DNA from: Dactylorhiza incarnata
Lineage: Eukaryota > Streptophyta > Magnoliopsida > Asparagales > Orchidaceae
Length of the DNA: 64,000 nt
NCBI GenBank assembly: GCA_033032865.1
Contig: JAWHQI010000064.1
Span: forward strand, 806,001-870,000
Direction: 5' to 3'
Part shown: in pieces, positions 8,947-21,722 of the stretch
Numbering within the stretch: position 1 is the first letter of the stretch
How the letters are laid out: each line of letters begins with the position of its first letter
The notes under the pieces: generated by a model
Seen by the model: only the letters and a program-made list of their open reading frames with translations
What the model was told of the DNA's origin: nothing
The model's database searches: none
Position numbers and translations under genes: made by a program

Positions 8947-10877
8947 ATGTCTGACGAGGCGACCATCCGACGTGGCAATCATGCTAAGAACTTCGCGGCG
9001 ACCACCTTCAAGAAATCTATCACCAGCAAAAAAGATTTGGACGAGTTCTCAGCGAAGTACCTCTTGTCGGGGTATGTCGCTAGGCTTCCTCGCCAGGATG
9101 AGCGACTAAACTCCTTCTCGACCACGGAGATGGTGTTCCCCACCTGCCATTTTGATGTCGGCTTGCAACTAGCGCTTTGGACGGAGTTCTGCTAGATCCT
9201 CCATTACTTCGGGATAGTCCCTGCTCAAATCAACCCCAACGGCATAGCGATGATCGTTGGGTTCATCTGCTTCCTGCGAGAAGAGAGGATCGCCTTCGAC
9301 CTCTCCATCTTCAAGCGAGTCTTCCACTTCACGGCGACAGGTGAGGGCGTCGTCTTTCTGTGCAGCCACGTCTGTACACTAGTCGGCACGGCGAACAAGA
9401 ATCATCGCTGGGGCAAGCGACTAGTCGTCATCAGTGCCGACTTCGAGGCCATCCCCAGCAAGTTCTTCCAGCCGCCGGAGAGCGTCTTCGCCGCTCCTTA
9501 CCTGGAGGAGAGTAGGGAGAAGCTGCTTGACTCCTTCCGGAATCGCCGCCTTGACGTAGTTTTCTGGAGGAGGCGAGTAGTTGAACTCGATGAGGTGTTC
9601 TCGGGCGAAGGTAACCTGTCGCGCGAGTATTGGCTATACTCGCTCTTTGTCTTCGATTTGGCGACTAACCGTCTTATCTTCTTTTTCTTGCAGCTACTCA
9701 CACTCTGGCGTGTGAGCTTCTTCCTGCGGTGGTGAAGGCGACGACTTCTACTCAAGGGGGCGTGGAGATCTCGGCACGTGGGGATGGGGGTTCCTCCCCT
9801 ATCGACTTGTCGCCAGGAGACGATGAGACTAGGGTCGCCGGCGATGATGTCGGGCCTTCCAGGAAGCGGAAGGCCAAGAGCAGGGCCTCCGAGCCCTCGA
9901 GGAAGAAGTAGGAGGTCACTCACAGGGACCTGTATGAGAAGACGGACCTTTCAGAGGCCGGTGAGCCGTACACCCACCCCAACTTCAACCTAGGCAGGCG
10001 TGGCGAGGACGCCAATGGTCGCCCCTTGGTGACCTGGACGGAGAGCGCCCACGCGGTGACTCTAAGCTCCAACCTCCCTGCATGGTCGGAGGATTGGGAG
10101 GACAGGGGCGAAGCGTTCGACATGACCTTCGCTCTTTATGGTCGCGAGGACGCCGAGATGTTGTTAGAGGCGTCTGCCGAGTATCTGGCCCATCAGAGCT
10201 CGCGTTCTTTGCTGCGATCTGCCGAGCTAAGCCATATGACGGCGAGGTGATTGCTGGAGTACGAGTAGACAATCAAAGTCCAATGCAAAAAGATGATCAC
10301 CCTGGGGATTCAGGCCAAGGAGCACGAGGTACTCGCTTCGTTACTTTGCTCGCTTCTGGGATACTCGCCACCTTTGCCGACGACTTTGGTTAACCTTTTT
10401 CTTTTCAAGGTTTTGCAGGCTGCCGAGGTGGAGATGGTGAAGAAGATGTTCCAGCTGGAGAAGGAGCTGGAGGACACTCGACGGGCTTTGGAGGTCGCCC
10501 AAGTCCATATTGCCGAGCTGGAGACTCCACCTGCCGAGCAACAGCCGGTGGCGGCGGGCCCCTCCAGGGTTGGTAAGCAAATTAAGATGCATAGCGATGA
10601 TATGCCGCACATCCGCCGAGAAATCACGTGAGCGACTGGGAACGTCGTCCTTAGCAGGCTGAAGGCGGATGATCTTCTGAAGCCGGAGGCTATGCATCTG
10701 ACGGTGGTGGACATCATCCCAGTGTTGCTCACCGATGAGTCCACATCTCCCGTGCGAGCACCCTCCCCGCGGTCCAGTGATGCCGATGATGAAGACTCCG
10801 AGGACAAGGACGGCGAGGAAGATGTCGATGTTGATGGTGAGGACGAGGATGATGAGGGAGGCGACGATGACGCATAG
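8947..10877 (+). pseudogene. G0 antisense gene (aORF), Transposase_28-like
   Basis: Runs opposite to pol. Three predicted exons, 8947-9610, 9694-10328 and 10419-10877, joined by GT...AG introns of 83 and 90 bases, keep one frame of 586 codons with no frameshift. Five stops interrupt it: TAG 9193, TAG 9909, TGA 10248, TAG 10266 and TGA 10629. The first exon resembles the family annotated as putative gypsy type transposon (Transposase_28, PF04195): short conserved blocks such as LREERIAFDLSIF, then a segment with W and K..VV. The next part has a basic KRKAK stretch, then a coiled-coil segment, and the C-terminus is very Asp/Glu-rich. The 23351-29037 gene of G2 is homologous and has an extra intron. 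The function is unknown; a regulatory or nucleic-acid-binding role would be a guess. Confidence 0.75.
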
Positions 10878-12417
10878 TCGTCTGGGATCCTTTTTGATAG
10901 CTCAAAGAGATGTACAACATTTTGTGAAGATTTAATTTTCAGGATATACAAATGAAATGATGAAGAAGACTTTTTGCTCGCCTTTTTTCTTATATGCCTT
11001 CTTTCTTGCTTGTATGTTGCTTAGGCTCCTAGGCTCGAGGCGAGATTGGGTACTCGCTAGACTCTTAGGATTGATGCGAGGTTGAGTGCTCGCTAGACTC
11101 TTAGGATTGAGGCGAGGTTGTGTGCTCGCTCTTTATTAGTGCGATCTTGGCAGACACTTGTCGTGGTCGATGATCATGCCTTACTCGCACGTAGATGCTC
11201 GCTCGTTCGTTCTTTCACTTGTATGCCCGCACCTATATACTCGTACCTGCATACTCGCACCTGTATACTCGTACCTACTGCAAAAAACCCTTGATAGGTT
11301 CGAGCTGAGGAGATCACTTGGGGGGTCCTGAGGGACACACGCTCTCAAGGCCTTTCCTTGCACCTGGTGAAGAGTTCATTAAGATCTCACAATAATAATG
11401 GAGTTTTGTAAGGAAAAAAGAAGTAGAAACTAGCAGTCGGGGAGGTCCGAGGGGATACACCATCCCGAGTCCATCATCCTTCTTGGGTGCTGAATGTCTT
11501 CGTCTCTTGGTCGGGTGAATCAGTCGTCCCCTTTCTTAAGTTGGGGTGTCGGCGTACAGACTTTCCCCTAGTAATCTCTCCAGTCGGATGAGAAATGCAG
11601 TCGGTGGGAACCGCGACCAACGTGCAAGGGGGGAGCTGATCTCAGTCGTCATTGCAGAGGCTTGGACTTAAGGGAATGCACAACAAAGACACTGTCCTAT
11701 CATCCGCTCTTAGTTCTTACGGGGGTTAAGTCGGAGGCCCGTTCCCCAATTTATGATGCCGAATGTTGATGCAGGACGACGTTAAGCAAGGAGTGGCAGT
11801 TGGGGAGATCCAAGGGGACAAACCATCCCGAGTCCTTCATCCTACTTGGATGCTGAGTGAGGATCAAACATGCCTCCTGTTGCTCAACAATTTAGTGGGG
11901 AGTTAAGCACACTTAAGTACATAAGCTCGCACGATTGAACAATAATCAGAAATGGAATGCCTTGCTACGAGCTTTTAGCTCTCGAGGGTACATGATGCAT
12001 TTATTCAAGGGTCCCCTGAGCTAGTTAAATCGATCCTCTCTTCGTCGTCTTGGGAGGACGGCGTCCATACTTCTTCCTGGTAATCTCTCCAGACGGATGA
12101 GAAGTGTAGTTGGAGGGAACCGCAGCCAACGTGCAAGGGGGGAGTTGATCTCGGCCATCATTGCAGAGGCTTGAACTTAAGGGAACGCACAACTGAGGCA
12201 CTATCCCATCGTCCGTTCTTAGTTTTTACAAGTTTTAAGTCGGAGGCTCATTTCCCAATCCTAGCGTGGAGATCGATTTTACCTGCTTTCTTTCTTTTCA
12301 AGGACTTTGCTGACATAAAAAGAAACTGCCTCGTCCCATGTTTCAGGGAGATGGAGAATTTATTTATATAGAAATAAATTTACAAGGGAGGGACATACAC
12401 ATTCCCTCTTAGGGGTA
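10878..12417. repeat. G0 3' non-coding region with several repeats
   Basis: Lies between the antisense gene and pol. Contains about three copies of a 36-bp unit (AGGATTGAGGCGAGGTTG...) at 11030-11130 and about four copies of a 14-bp TACTCGTACCTGCA-like unit at 11225-11280. Two diverged copies of a larger repeat also occur: 11431-11495 pairs with 11798-11862, and 11582-11756 with 12090-12263. No gene is seen. Confidence 0.7.
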
Positions 12418-15400
12418 AAACCTTTTCAGGTCGTCGTCACTCTAGGTATTCTTAAGTAGCTCCCCTTCCTGGTTCCGTAGGCGATATCCTCCTGCCAGAA
12501 GTGACTCGTGGACGATGAAGGGCCCTTCCTAGTTCGGGTTGAGTTTCCTGATGGCCGCTGATCTTCCTGCCGCGTCCACCTTCTTTAGGACTAGGTCACC
12601 TGCTCGAAAGTGCTTGAGGCGGACGTTCTTATCGAAGTGTATTTCCATTCGACGCTTGATCTCCTCTTGTCTAGCTGAGGCTAAATCTCGTAGTTCTTCA
12701 ATGTAGTCGAGAGATAACTTATGAGCTTCTTCATTTCAGAGTCGCCATTCTTCGTCTCCGTCTTCAGCGGCAACCACCATTGGACTTCTGACTTCGAATT
12801 CCACTGGTATGAGAGCTTCGGACCCGTGAGAGAGTTTGAACGGGGTTTCCCCTGTGGCTGAGCAAGTAGTGGTTCTCAGAGCCCACAACATCGAGGGGAG
12901 CTGATCTGCCCAATTACCTCTTAGGTTCTCCACTTTCTTTTTCAACAGGTTGATGATCAGTTTGTTAGCGGACTCGACTTTACCATTGCTTCTAGGATGG
13001 TGCATGAAAGCTAATTGAAGATCAGTTACCAGCTGCCTGCAAAAATCATCTAGCTCCAAACTGGCAAACTGGGGGACCGTTATCGGTGATGATGGCGAGG
13101 GGAATCCCGAATCTGCAGATGATCTCCCCCCAGATGAAGTTCTTCACGACTTGAGAGGTAGTCTTGGCCAAATCTTTGGCCTCGATCCACTTGGAGAGTA
13201 GTCGATCATGACGAGAACGAACTTCCTCTGTCCACTAGCTTGGGGGAAAGGGCCGATCAAGTCCATCCCCCAGATGGCGAATGGTCACGGGGCAGCGATT
13301 GATCGGAGCTACTGGGCCGGCTGCAACTGAAGGGGAGCGAAGAGCTGGCACTTCTGGCACTTCTTTGAGAAGATCTCAACATCCTTCCTGATAGTAGGCT
13401 AGAAGTAACCATGCCTCAAGACTCTTTGCTCCAAAGTGCGAGTCCCATAATGACTTCCACACTCTCCTGAGTGGATCTCTTCCAACACTCGGGGTACGTC
13501 GTCTTCAGAAACACATCTGGCAAGGGGGCCCGAGATGGTCTTACGGTACAGTTCTCCATTCTGCAATAGATAGTATGCCGCTTTGTACTGAAACTTTCTT
13601 TGATCTCCTTCATCTGCTGGGAGCTGGCAGGTGGTTAGGAATGACACGAACGGATCCATCCAAGAAGGGCGCTGCTCGATCTCCATCATCTCCCCTTCTT
13701 CGATGGACGGTCGAAACAACTCGGTGATAGTTCCGCCGGCACTCGGTCCGTACTTGGCCAGACGGTCTGCCGCCGAGTTCTCTTCCCTTGGCACATGCTC
13801 GACGAAGAAGGATTGAAAGCCTCCAATCAATCCTTTCACCTTCACCAAGTACTTCTGCAGGGTGGTATCGCGCACTTCGAACTCTCCCCGAATTTGCGAC
13901 GTGACCACCATCGAATCCGTGAAAGCCCAGATATCCTGGATCCCTAACTCCTTGGCAAGGCGTAAACCCGCCACTATGGCTTCATACTCTGCTTGATTGT
14001 TCGTGATGGGGAAGAGGATCTCGACGGCTTGCTCGATCTTCGTTCCCTGTGGGATGACAAGCACGATGCCCACTCCCACAGAACTTTTGCCTGAAGCTCC
14101 ATCCACGAACATCTTCCATGGAACTGGATTAAAAACTTCTTCCCTGACTCCGTCTCTACTGAGAAGTCAGCTAAGAAGTCCGCTACTGCCTGAGCTTTGA
14201 CCGCCACCCGGGGCCAGAAGGAAATGTCAAACTCACTGAGTTCTACCGACCATTTCGCTAGCCTCCCTGAATGCTCCACTCCTTCCAGGACACTTCGGAG
14301 GGGATGATCGGTTACGACCCGGATGGAGCGAGCTTGAAAACAAGACCGGAGCTTCCGCGCCGACACTACCAGGGCGAAAGCAAGCTTCTCCAAGATCGGA
14401 TACCGAAGCTCCGCCTTCTTCAGCACCCGACTGACATAGTAGACAGGTAGCTGCTTCCTTCTTTCTTATCGGACCAGCACGGAGCTTACTGCCTCTGCTC
14501 CTACTCCCAGGTAGATGAGCAGGTCTTCGCCTTCCTTCGTGCTCTGAAGGAGAGGTGTCTGAGTCAAATGCTCCTTCAGCCTTTCGAACGCCTTCTCACA
14601 TCCTTTAGACCACTCAAAATCTTCATTTTTGCGGAGTGTTTTCAGCGACCCTCCAATCTTCAGCAACCTAGGTGCTCCTGCTGCGGAGAGCACCTCGATT
14701 TCTTCAACCTCCTCGGCCACTTCCAGCCTGGTCGGGCTTTCCAGCACCCTCCTGAACTCTTCCGCATCAGCCATCCAGCTGATGGTACTGACCGCGCTAA
14801 GGTAGCACTCACGGGTGGCTCTTGGATCGCTCCTGATCCTCACCTGAACATCCCCTGGCAATACTTAAGGCACTGATGGTAGAAATATGGGACGGCCTTG
14901 AAGGAATTGAGAAGAGGCCTCCCAAAGATGGCCTTGTAGCAGCTCGGGGCATCGATGATGACGAATCGACAGTTGATGGAGGTGCCACCGAGCGTTACAA
15001 GGAGATCTGCTCCTTCCTCCACCTCTTTCTTCTCTTCGGAGAAGCCAAAGAGGCAATCATCTGTTGCCTGAACTCTTTCCGCTCCGACTCCCAGTCCGTC
15101 GAACGTCTCCTTGAAGACGACGTTCACAGAGCTACTGTTATCGATCAGAATTCGATCAACGGTGAAATCCTCCATTGCTGCTTGAATTACGAGGGCATCA
15201 TGGAAGGGATTCTCATTACCTAACATGTCTTCCTCTGAGAAGGTGATCTCCTCCAACGGGGGCGGTGCTTGCGAGGTCGAGGCGACGCTCCTGCGATAAA
15301 TTTGATGGAGGCTTCCTTTGCCGGAAGCTCCAAGCCCTGCTCCCCCGTGGATCACTCCTACTCTACCTCCCTGGCCTAGATCTCCTCGACCTCCATGGTC

Positions 15401-15467
15401 GACCCGATCTTCGTTCCTCCTTCGAGCGATGGCTTGCACTGCCGGCGGCTCGACAGGGGCTTCTATC
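12418..15467 (-). pseudogene. G0 pol remnant: protease, RNase H, archaeal RNase H, integrase; RT deleted
   Basis: Reading leftward. The protease region (14840-15439) has the usual DNGS catalytic block altered to DNSS. A frame at 14466-14861 then runs directly from the protease-RT linker into the RNase H start (FEWSKGCEKAFERL), so the whole RT with its YVDD is missing. RNase H follows to about 13974. A second RNase H of archaeal type begins FVDGASG near 14110 and contains TNNQAEYEAIVAGL. Then come the integrase HHCC region (LEEIHSGECGSH) and part of the core, ending near 12418. Several stops and frameshifts break integrase. Dual RNase H is the Tat-clade mark. The element could not reverse-transcribe itself. 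Confidence 0.85.
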
Positions 15468-16808
15468 TGTTGGATCTTACGGCGCTCTTAGAGGGGGGGT
15501 GAATAAGGGAATAAAAAATCTTTTTTATAATTCTATGGAAATTACTAAATTGTTTTATAATATGAGAAAGGCAAAATAACAATTTAGCTAATTTGTGAGA
15601 ATATCATAATTTTCATCTTTAGAAATAAGTACTAAATTGTTTTATGATTAAGAGATTGAAATAAACAATTTAGTTAAAGTGATTTGAATTTAAAGCTTTG
15701 TAACAAATATATTAAAGATAACGCCAAAGGAGAGAAATCAAATAAACACAAATGGAAACATGATTGCATTATATAATAAAGGTGTTTACAAAATTTGATT
15801 TCAATAACGCTAGAAATCGGAGGCGTACAAAAGCAAATTTCTTTTCCTTTTCTATACCGACTTGTATCCCCACAAACCGGTTGGCTTTAGCCTATCCTTC
15901 CCCGGATATGGCCTCAAGCCGCTCTAGCCAATTCTTCCCCGGATATGGCCTCAAGCCGCTCTAGCCAATTCTTCCCCGGATATGGCCTCGAGCCCCCCTA
16001 GATCTAATCACCTAGAGCTAGTCGCCAACACAAAGCGAATATCCCCCTAAGTCCTACCCAGACCTAGTCTCCAATACAAGGCGAATTCTCTAAACGGTTA
16101 CAAAAATATGGAATGGAAATAATGAAAAACAATAATAAAACTCCCTATATGAGATCTCTAGAGTCGAGGATGAAGGATCATTGTAGCATAAGCGAGGTAG
16201 AAGCGATCGTCCTTCGGATGTAGCGTGATGTAGTCCTCCTCCAGAATTCTCCTTAAACTTTTTGTGGGAGATCCATCTTCGGCAGCATAACAACACTGGA
16301 ATTGTGGCACAAGCAACCTCTCTGGGATCTCTAACCAAAACGAGAAGCAAAGCTCCAATTTATAGATATTGGAGCTAGCGCCTGCGGTAGTGGCTAGCAC
16401 CGGCGGTAGCGTTCGTGTGGAGCGGTTGCAGAACCGTCGGCGGCGTGGCGCTGTGCACGAACTGGAGATAGCGCCTGGCGGTAGCGATAGCGCTGGCGGT
16501 AGCTGGAGATAATGCTGGCGGTAGCGGTAGCGGTACCGGTTGCGTAACCGTCGCTGTGCACGAACTCAAGATAGCCCCTGGTGGTAGCGATAGCGTTTGC
16601 GGTAGTGCTGGCGGTAGCGGTAGCGCTAGCGATAGCGCTGGCGTTAGCGATAGCGCTGCTCCTTTCAAAAGTTTGTTCCAAGCTGCTTTCTACCAGTGGA
16701 GTATTGCACCTATAGTTCCTGCACACTATAAACACACTACAAGCAATATCAAATACAATATGTGATTTGTTATTCTCAAACAAAGGGATGTGACACACAT
16801 GTCCAACA
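15468..16808 (-). mobile_element. E2 3' LTR
   Basis: TGTTGGATC...TGTCCAACA, 1,341 bp, with 6-bp inverted ends. It differs from its partner by scattered substitutions and an extra copy of a 39-bp segment near 15895-15975. Copies of AGCGCT and GCGGTAGCG motifs fill about 16376-16655. Its TATA box (minus strand) is near 16358. Confidence 0.93.
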
Positions 16809-18267
16809 ATCTCCCTCTTTTGATAATAACAAATCCTCTAAGCAAGAAATCAGCAATAGTTTTTATAGATAAGATAAGCAAGATAAAAGTGTTACTATAG
16901 TAAATGATATGCATGATAATGTGCATACTCCCCCTATCTTAATGCCCCCCTACATAAATGCAATTTATGTGTTACTCCCCCTAAATGATAGATTTCATGA
17001 GTTAGTCTCCCCTTATTTATCTATATTTCTCATATATAGATTTCTTCAATTAATCTCCCCCTTTTGGTATTATCAAAAGAAGGTGGGGTGAGGGTAGTAA
17101 GGAGGCATTTATATAACATGATCGAGCTTTTCAAAATCTAAATAATGATAAAGAGTTTAAGCATAGCATAAATAAGAGATTTCAAATATAAAGATAAGAG
17201 TTGTAAGCAAGCGGAAGATTATAATAACCATCTTTTTGTAAGCATGAAAAGCATAAGTAGAAATATGAGTTTTGGTTCAAAATTAAAAGATGTTTTAACC
17301 TTTTTGAAATCTCAAAGTTTTTCATAAAAATACCAAGCATGAAATGAACATATCAAAAAGAGAGATTAAACTACAATGTTACTCAATTTGTAAATTCAAG
17401 AAATACCAAAACATTGTAGAGATCATGTTAGGTTATCTAGTGCATTTTTATATAAAGAGTGGTATAGATAAAGCATTAGAATCCAATACTCATGAGAAGA
17501 AGTGTTATGAAAGATAATGATGTGCACATAAGTGTATTTTGGGCAATGTTAACAATTGATTTAAATCACAAAATACAAGATATATGCAAAGCAAAGTGCA
17601 CAATAAAACACAAGTAAATCACTTTCACACACTTTTAATGCACATAGTTTTTAACAAAGTGGTGTAATAACCAAGGTTTGCACAAGTAACTTTACTATTC
17701 TTTCCAAGGTGCTCAACCTCACAATGCTTATGAAGACTTATCAGGAGGTTCAAGTAGTGCTTGGTGGAGTTATATTTGTCTACATATATATAATTTTTTG
17801 TTCATATTTGTGAGACAACATTCTCCGAATACACTTGTTTTGCAAACCAAAAATTTTAAACTTAACCACTTTTCTAAATTTCATAAGTGCAATTCAAATG
17901 TAGTGTTGGCAATAAACTTATGCAAGTTTTAATTCATTGCACAAATACAATACACAAGCAAGCATTTTTTGATTTAGACACACATGTTGATTACCAAAAT
18001 AAGTGAGTGAAATGTATCATTATCAATCATAAAACATTTACTCATACTTAGAGGCATGCTAAGCTTGGATCTACACATTTTGCAATACAATTGATGCACT
18101 TTAAATAGATATATCAAAGCATGATAAGCAAAACAATGTTCATAGTAATTTGAAAGAATATGTTTTAACATTGTAAATAATTCGAAATAATAGAATTCAT
18201 ACATGCTTGATATTGGCAATAAAGATCGTACAGTTTTTTTTGTTTTGAAATTTTTTAATCACACAAA

Positions 18268-18475
18268 CATATTTTTGTATTTTTGAATTTTGAACTTTTG
18301 TAGTTGATTTTTCAAAATATGGATAAAAACACAAATAACAAAAACATATTTTTCTATTTTTAGATTTTGAACTTTTATAGTTGATTTTTCAAAGAATGAA
18401 TAAGACACAAATAACAAAAACATATTTTTGTATTTTTGAATTTTGAATTTTTGTAGTTGATTTTTCATAATTCAA
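18268..18475. repeat. AT-rich tandem repeat, about 2.8 x 77 bp
   Basis: Units start at 18268, 18345 and 18421, each beginning CATATTTTTSTATTTTT and containing TAGTTGATTTTTCA. Confidence 0.85.
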
Positions 18476-18585
18476 ACAAAACAAAAATAAAATAGACAGT
18501 AACACAAAAATAAATTTGCACAAATAAACTAATATATTTTTGTTGAATTTTAGAAATTTTAAAAATTATAAAAATCACACACCCA

Positions 18586-18605
18586 CGCTAGCGCCGGCGC
18601 TAGCG
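18586..18605. repeat. 20-bp perfect palindrome in E2
   Basis: CGCTAGCGCCGGCGCTAGCG is its own reverse complement. It stands in otherwise AT-rich non-coding sequence and matches the motif style of the E2 LTR. Confidence 0.9.
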
Positions 18606-18764
18606 CTAGCGCTGGAAACAGTACACGATTTTTCAAGAATTTTAAATTTTTTATTTTTGATATTGGTTAGGGGTCTTAAGAGTAGTCTTATGCAGAAGTT
18701 TTGTAATTATCAGAGATGTCTTGATTGCTTAAATTGCATAAAACATTAGCGTTTTATATATTTT

Positions 18765-20490
18765 TCATCCTAGGATGTCTAAGACTCCTAATTCCAACCT
18801 TAACATTTGAAACCTTGCATCGGGAAGAGGTTTAGTGAATATATCAGCAAGTTGAGAGTCCGTGCCAATGAAACTAATCCTTACATTTTCCTTTTTAATG
18901 TGATCCCTTATGAAATGATGACGCACATCTATATGTTTGGATCTAGAGTGGTGTACCGGATTATTTGTGAGATCAATGGCACTTTTGTTGTCACATTTTA
19001 ATTCAATAAGTTTTAGATGAAAACCAAAGTCCTCTAAAGTTTGGCTCATCCATAGAGCTTGTGCACAACAACTGTCTAATGCAATGTATTCGGCCTCCGT
19101 GGTGGAGAGTACAACCGAATTTTGTTTCCTACTAGACCATGCAACTAATGAAGGTCCTAGAAAATGACAAGTACCACTAGTGCTTTTTCTATCAAGTGAA
19201 CAACCGGCATAATCCGAATCGGAATAGCCATGCAATGTAAATGAATCATTATGCGGGTACCATAATCGTAATCTAGATGACCCAATGAGATATCTAAAAA
19301 TTCGTTTTACCGCTTTTAAATGAGATTCTTTTGGATTGGCTTGAAATCTAGCACATAAGCATACGACAAACATAATATCGGGTCTAGTTGCACTAAGATA
19401 AAGTAGAGATCCTATCATACCTCTATATAAAGTTTGATCTATAGAAATTCCTGATTCATCTTTTCCCAATTTTAGTGATGCACTCATTGGTGTAGAAGCA
19501 TATTTAAGGTTTTCAAATCCAAACCGTTTAAGCATATCATGGACATATTTAGTTTGACATACAAAGATACCATCAATTCTTTGTGATATTTGAAAACCAA
19601 GGAAATAAGAAAGTTCTCCTACAAGACTCATTTCAAATTCATTTTTCATCACTAAAATAACTTCTTTACACATCTCTTCATTAGTAGATCCAAAGATAAT
19701 ATCATCAACATATATTTGTAAAATAATTATATCATTATTATTGTGCTTAATGAAGAGAGTATTATCCGCACTTCCCATAATATAACCGTGCTTCAATAAA
19801 TATGAGGTAAGTCTTTCATACCATGCACGGGGCGCTTGTTTTAAACCATAAAGTGCCTTTTCTAGTTTATAAACATGATTTGGAAATTTTTCATTAATAA
19901 AACCGGGGGGTTGTTCAACATAAACTTCTTCTTTTACAAACCCGTTTAGAAAAGCACTTTTCACATCCATTTGAAATAGTTTTATTCTTTTAAAGCTTGC
20001 AAATGCTAGAAAAATTCTTATAGACTCCAATCTAGCAACGGGTGCAAAAGATTCATCAAAATCTATCCCCTCGATTTGAGAATATCCTTGTGCTACTAAG
20101 CGTATTTTATTTCTAGATATTCTAGACTCACCATCTAATTTATTTTTAAAAATCCATTTTACACCTACAACCGGGTGATTAGATGGTCTTTCTACTAATT
20201 TCCAAACATTATGTCGCTCAAATTGTTCTAATTCTTCATTCATAGCCAAAAACCAAAATTCATCACTTAAAGCGGTAGTAACGGTTTTTGGTTCTATTTC
20301 GGAAACAAAACAAATATTTGAAAAAGATTCATGAAGAGAAGAGCGAGTTCTTACCCCGATGGATGGTTCACCAATTATCAATTCTCGTGGATGATCCTTT
20401 GTGAATTTTAAGACGCTTGGAGGTACATATTCATCTTTCTTGGCCTCCTCTTCTTCTTCTTTGGAAGGTTCTTCATCACCATGCTCCAAA
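18765..20490 (-). CDS. E2 pol part 2: reverse transcriptase and RNase H
   Basis: An open frame of 574 codons covering the complete copia RT and RNase H. It makes element cDNA inside virus-like particles and removes the RNA strand. Visible motifs are WKLVERP and [10 protein letters not shown] at the RT start, the first catalytic Asp in [12 protein letters not shown], and YVDD near residue 260. RNase H residues lie in [15 protein letters not shown] and CDNKSAI, and the end is ELGVLDILG. The start is not a real start codon: G2 interrupts the polyprotein at 20490, and the integrase part resumes at 37300. Removing G2 and one CCAAA copy leaves the frame continuous, so this half was intact when G2 arrived. 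Confidence 0.93.
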
Positions 20491-21534
20491 TGTTGAAACC
20501 GATTTCTCGGTCTCTTGTGGAGCTCGGGGCCCTCACCGAAATGAGGGGCAGCTAGCCCTTACCGGTCCCTCGGGAGAGGTGAGGCCGACGATTTGAGCAA
20601 GGAACAAAGACCCTAGTCTCAGCGAGGAGGTCCCTCCACTAACCCGGAAGATCGTTGAGCGCTTCCCCTCCCAAGCCAAAGCTAAGACTCGGGCACCTTG
20701 GAGAGCTAGAGAGCCCAAACCAAAGCGACCTAGGGAGAGAAGAGCTCAAAGATAATGAACCGCCCCCTTCCAAGGTGCCCTTTGAGGTCTATTTATAGAT
20801 TTTAGTTTTGTGGTCTGTCAATAACCAAATCCCGCTGTCCATTCTCACTATCCGCACACCGGATTGGTCTGCTAACAGCCAAACTCCGCTGTTCGGAGAG
20901 GCTAAATGCAGGCCACCGGGGGCCCCTTGGTAAAAATCCCTTCCTGGACTTTTACGGGGCGAGCCAGCCCGCTTCGCGACCCCCCTCGCGAGTGGAGCTC
21001 GCGGGCCTCTGGGTCGGCGAACCCCAGGGGTATTATCGGCGCATTACGTGGCTCGCTCGCCTGCACTACCTCGGCGAGTCCCCGGATGACTATCTGCTCT
21101 CCCTCTAGGCGGGCTCGCCTAGCGAACCCCTTCCTCGACTGGTTGGGCTCGCCAATAGCGACCCGGCCAAGCCGACCTCCCTCGCGAGTGGAGCTCGCGA
21201 GCCTCTGGGTCGGCGAACCCCAGGATGGCTATCCGCACCCCAAAATGGCTAACTGTACCCCAAAATGGCTAACTGTACCCCAAAATGGCTAACTGTACCC
21301 CAAAATGGCTAACTATACCCCAAGGTTTCGGGCTCGCCTAGCGAACTCCTTCCTCAACTGGTCGGGCTCGCATGCACTACACTTGCCGAGTCTCAACGGA
21401 GCCGGTTACCTTCCCTCCGCTGGGCTCGCTCGCCTGCGCAGTCTCTTGCTCTTCCTTGGCCGGCCTCGCCGGAGCTCAGGGTTCGCCCCCCTTGGCTCGC
21501 CTCCTCGAGCGCGGGCGAATATCGGGGTTGTACA
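20491..21534 (-). mobile_element. G2 3' LTR
   Basis: TGTTGAAACC...GGGTTGTACA on plus. Contains a minus-strand TATA box near 20788-20797, palindromic CTCGCGAG pairs near 20986 and 21181, and four to five copies of a 21-bp unit ACCCCAAAATGGCTAACTGT at about 21237-21325. Confidence 0.95.
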
Positions 21535-21552
21535 CAATCCCCGCTCTTCGCG
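21535..21552 (-). other. G2 polypurine tract
   Basis: Minus-strand GCGAAGAGCGGGGATTG lies directly before the 3' LTR. G3 has the equivalent purine run at 55458-55476. Confidence 0.6.
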
Positions 21553-21648
21553 AAGACTAATGTCCTCGCGAAGAATCGTCCAACCGCGGATATTCGACCG
21601 CCCCCAGATGACCTGTCAGGAATCTTTGGTGGGACCCACCATGCAGGT

Positions 21649-21656
21649 TATAAATA
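21649..21656 (+). promoter_or_regulatory. TATA box of aORF1
   Basis: TATAAATA, 67 bases before the ATG at 21723 and 115 bases inside the 3' LTR edge. A pyrimidine-rich leader follows. Confidence 0.65.
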
Positions 21657-21722
21657 CCGTCCCGAACCCCCACTGGTGCGCGTCGCTTCTTTTCCTTCCT
21701 TTCTTGTCTTAGCTGCCGGGAG

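Larger units (their letters stand above)
16809..18764 (-). other. E2 3' non-coding region with multiple polypurine boxes
   Basis: The minus-strand purine run AAAAGAGGGAGAT abuts the LTR at 16809. Similar boxes recur nearby (plus strand CTCCCCCTA near 16927 and 16975, CTCCCC near 17007, CTCCCCCTTTT near 17054). Multiple such tracts are reported for Sireviruses. The rest is AT-rich and I see no env-like gene. Confidence 0.7.
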
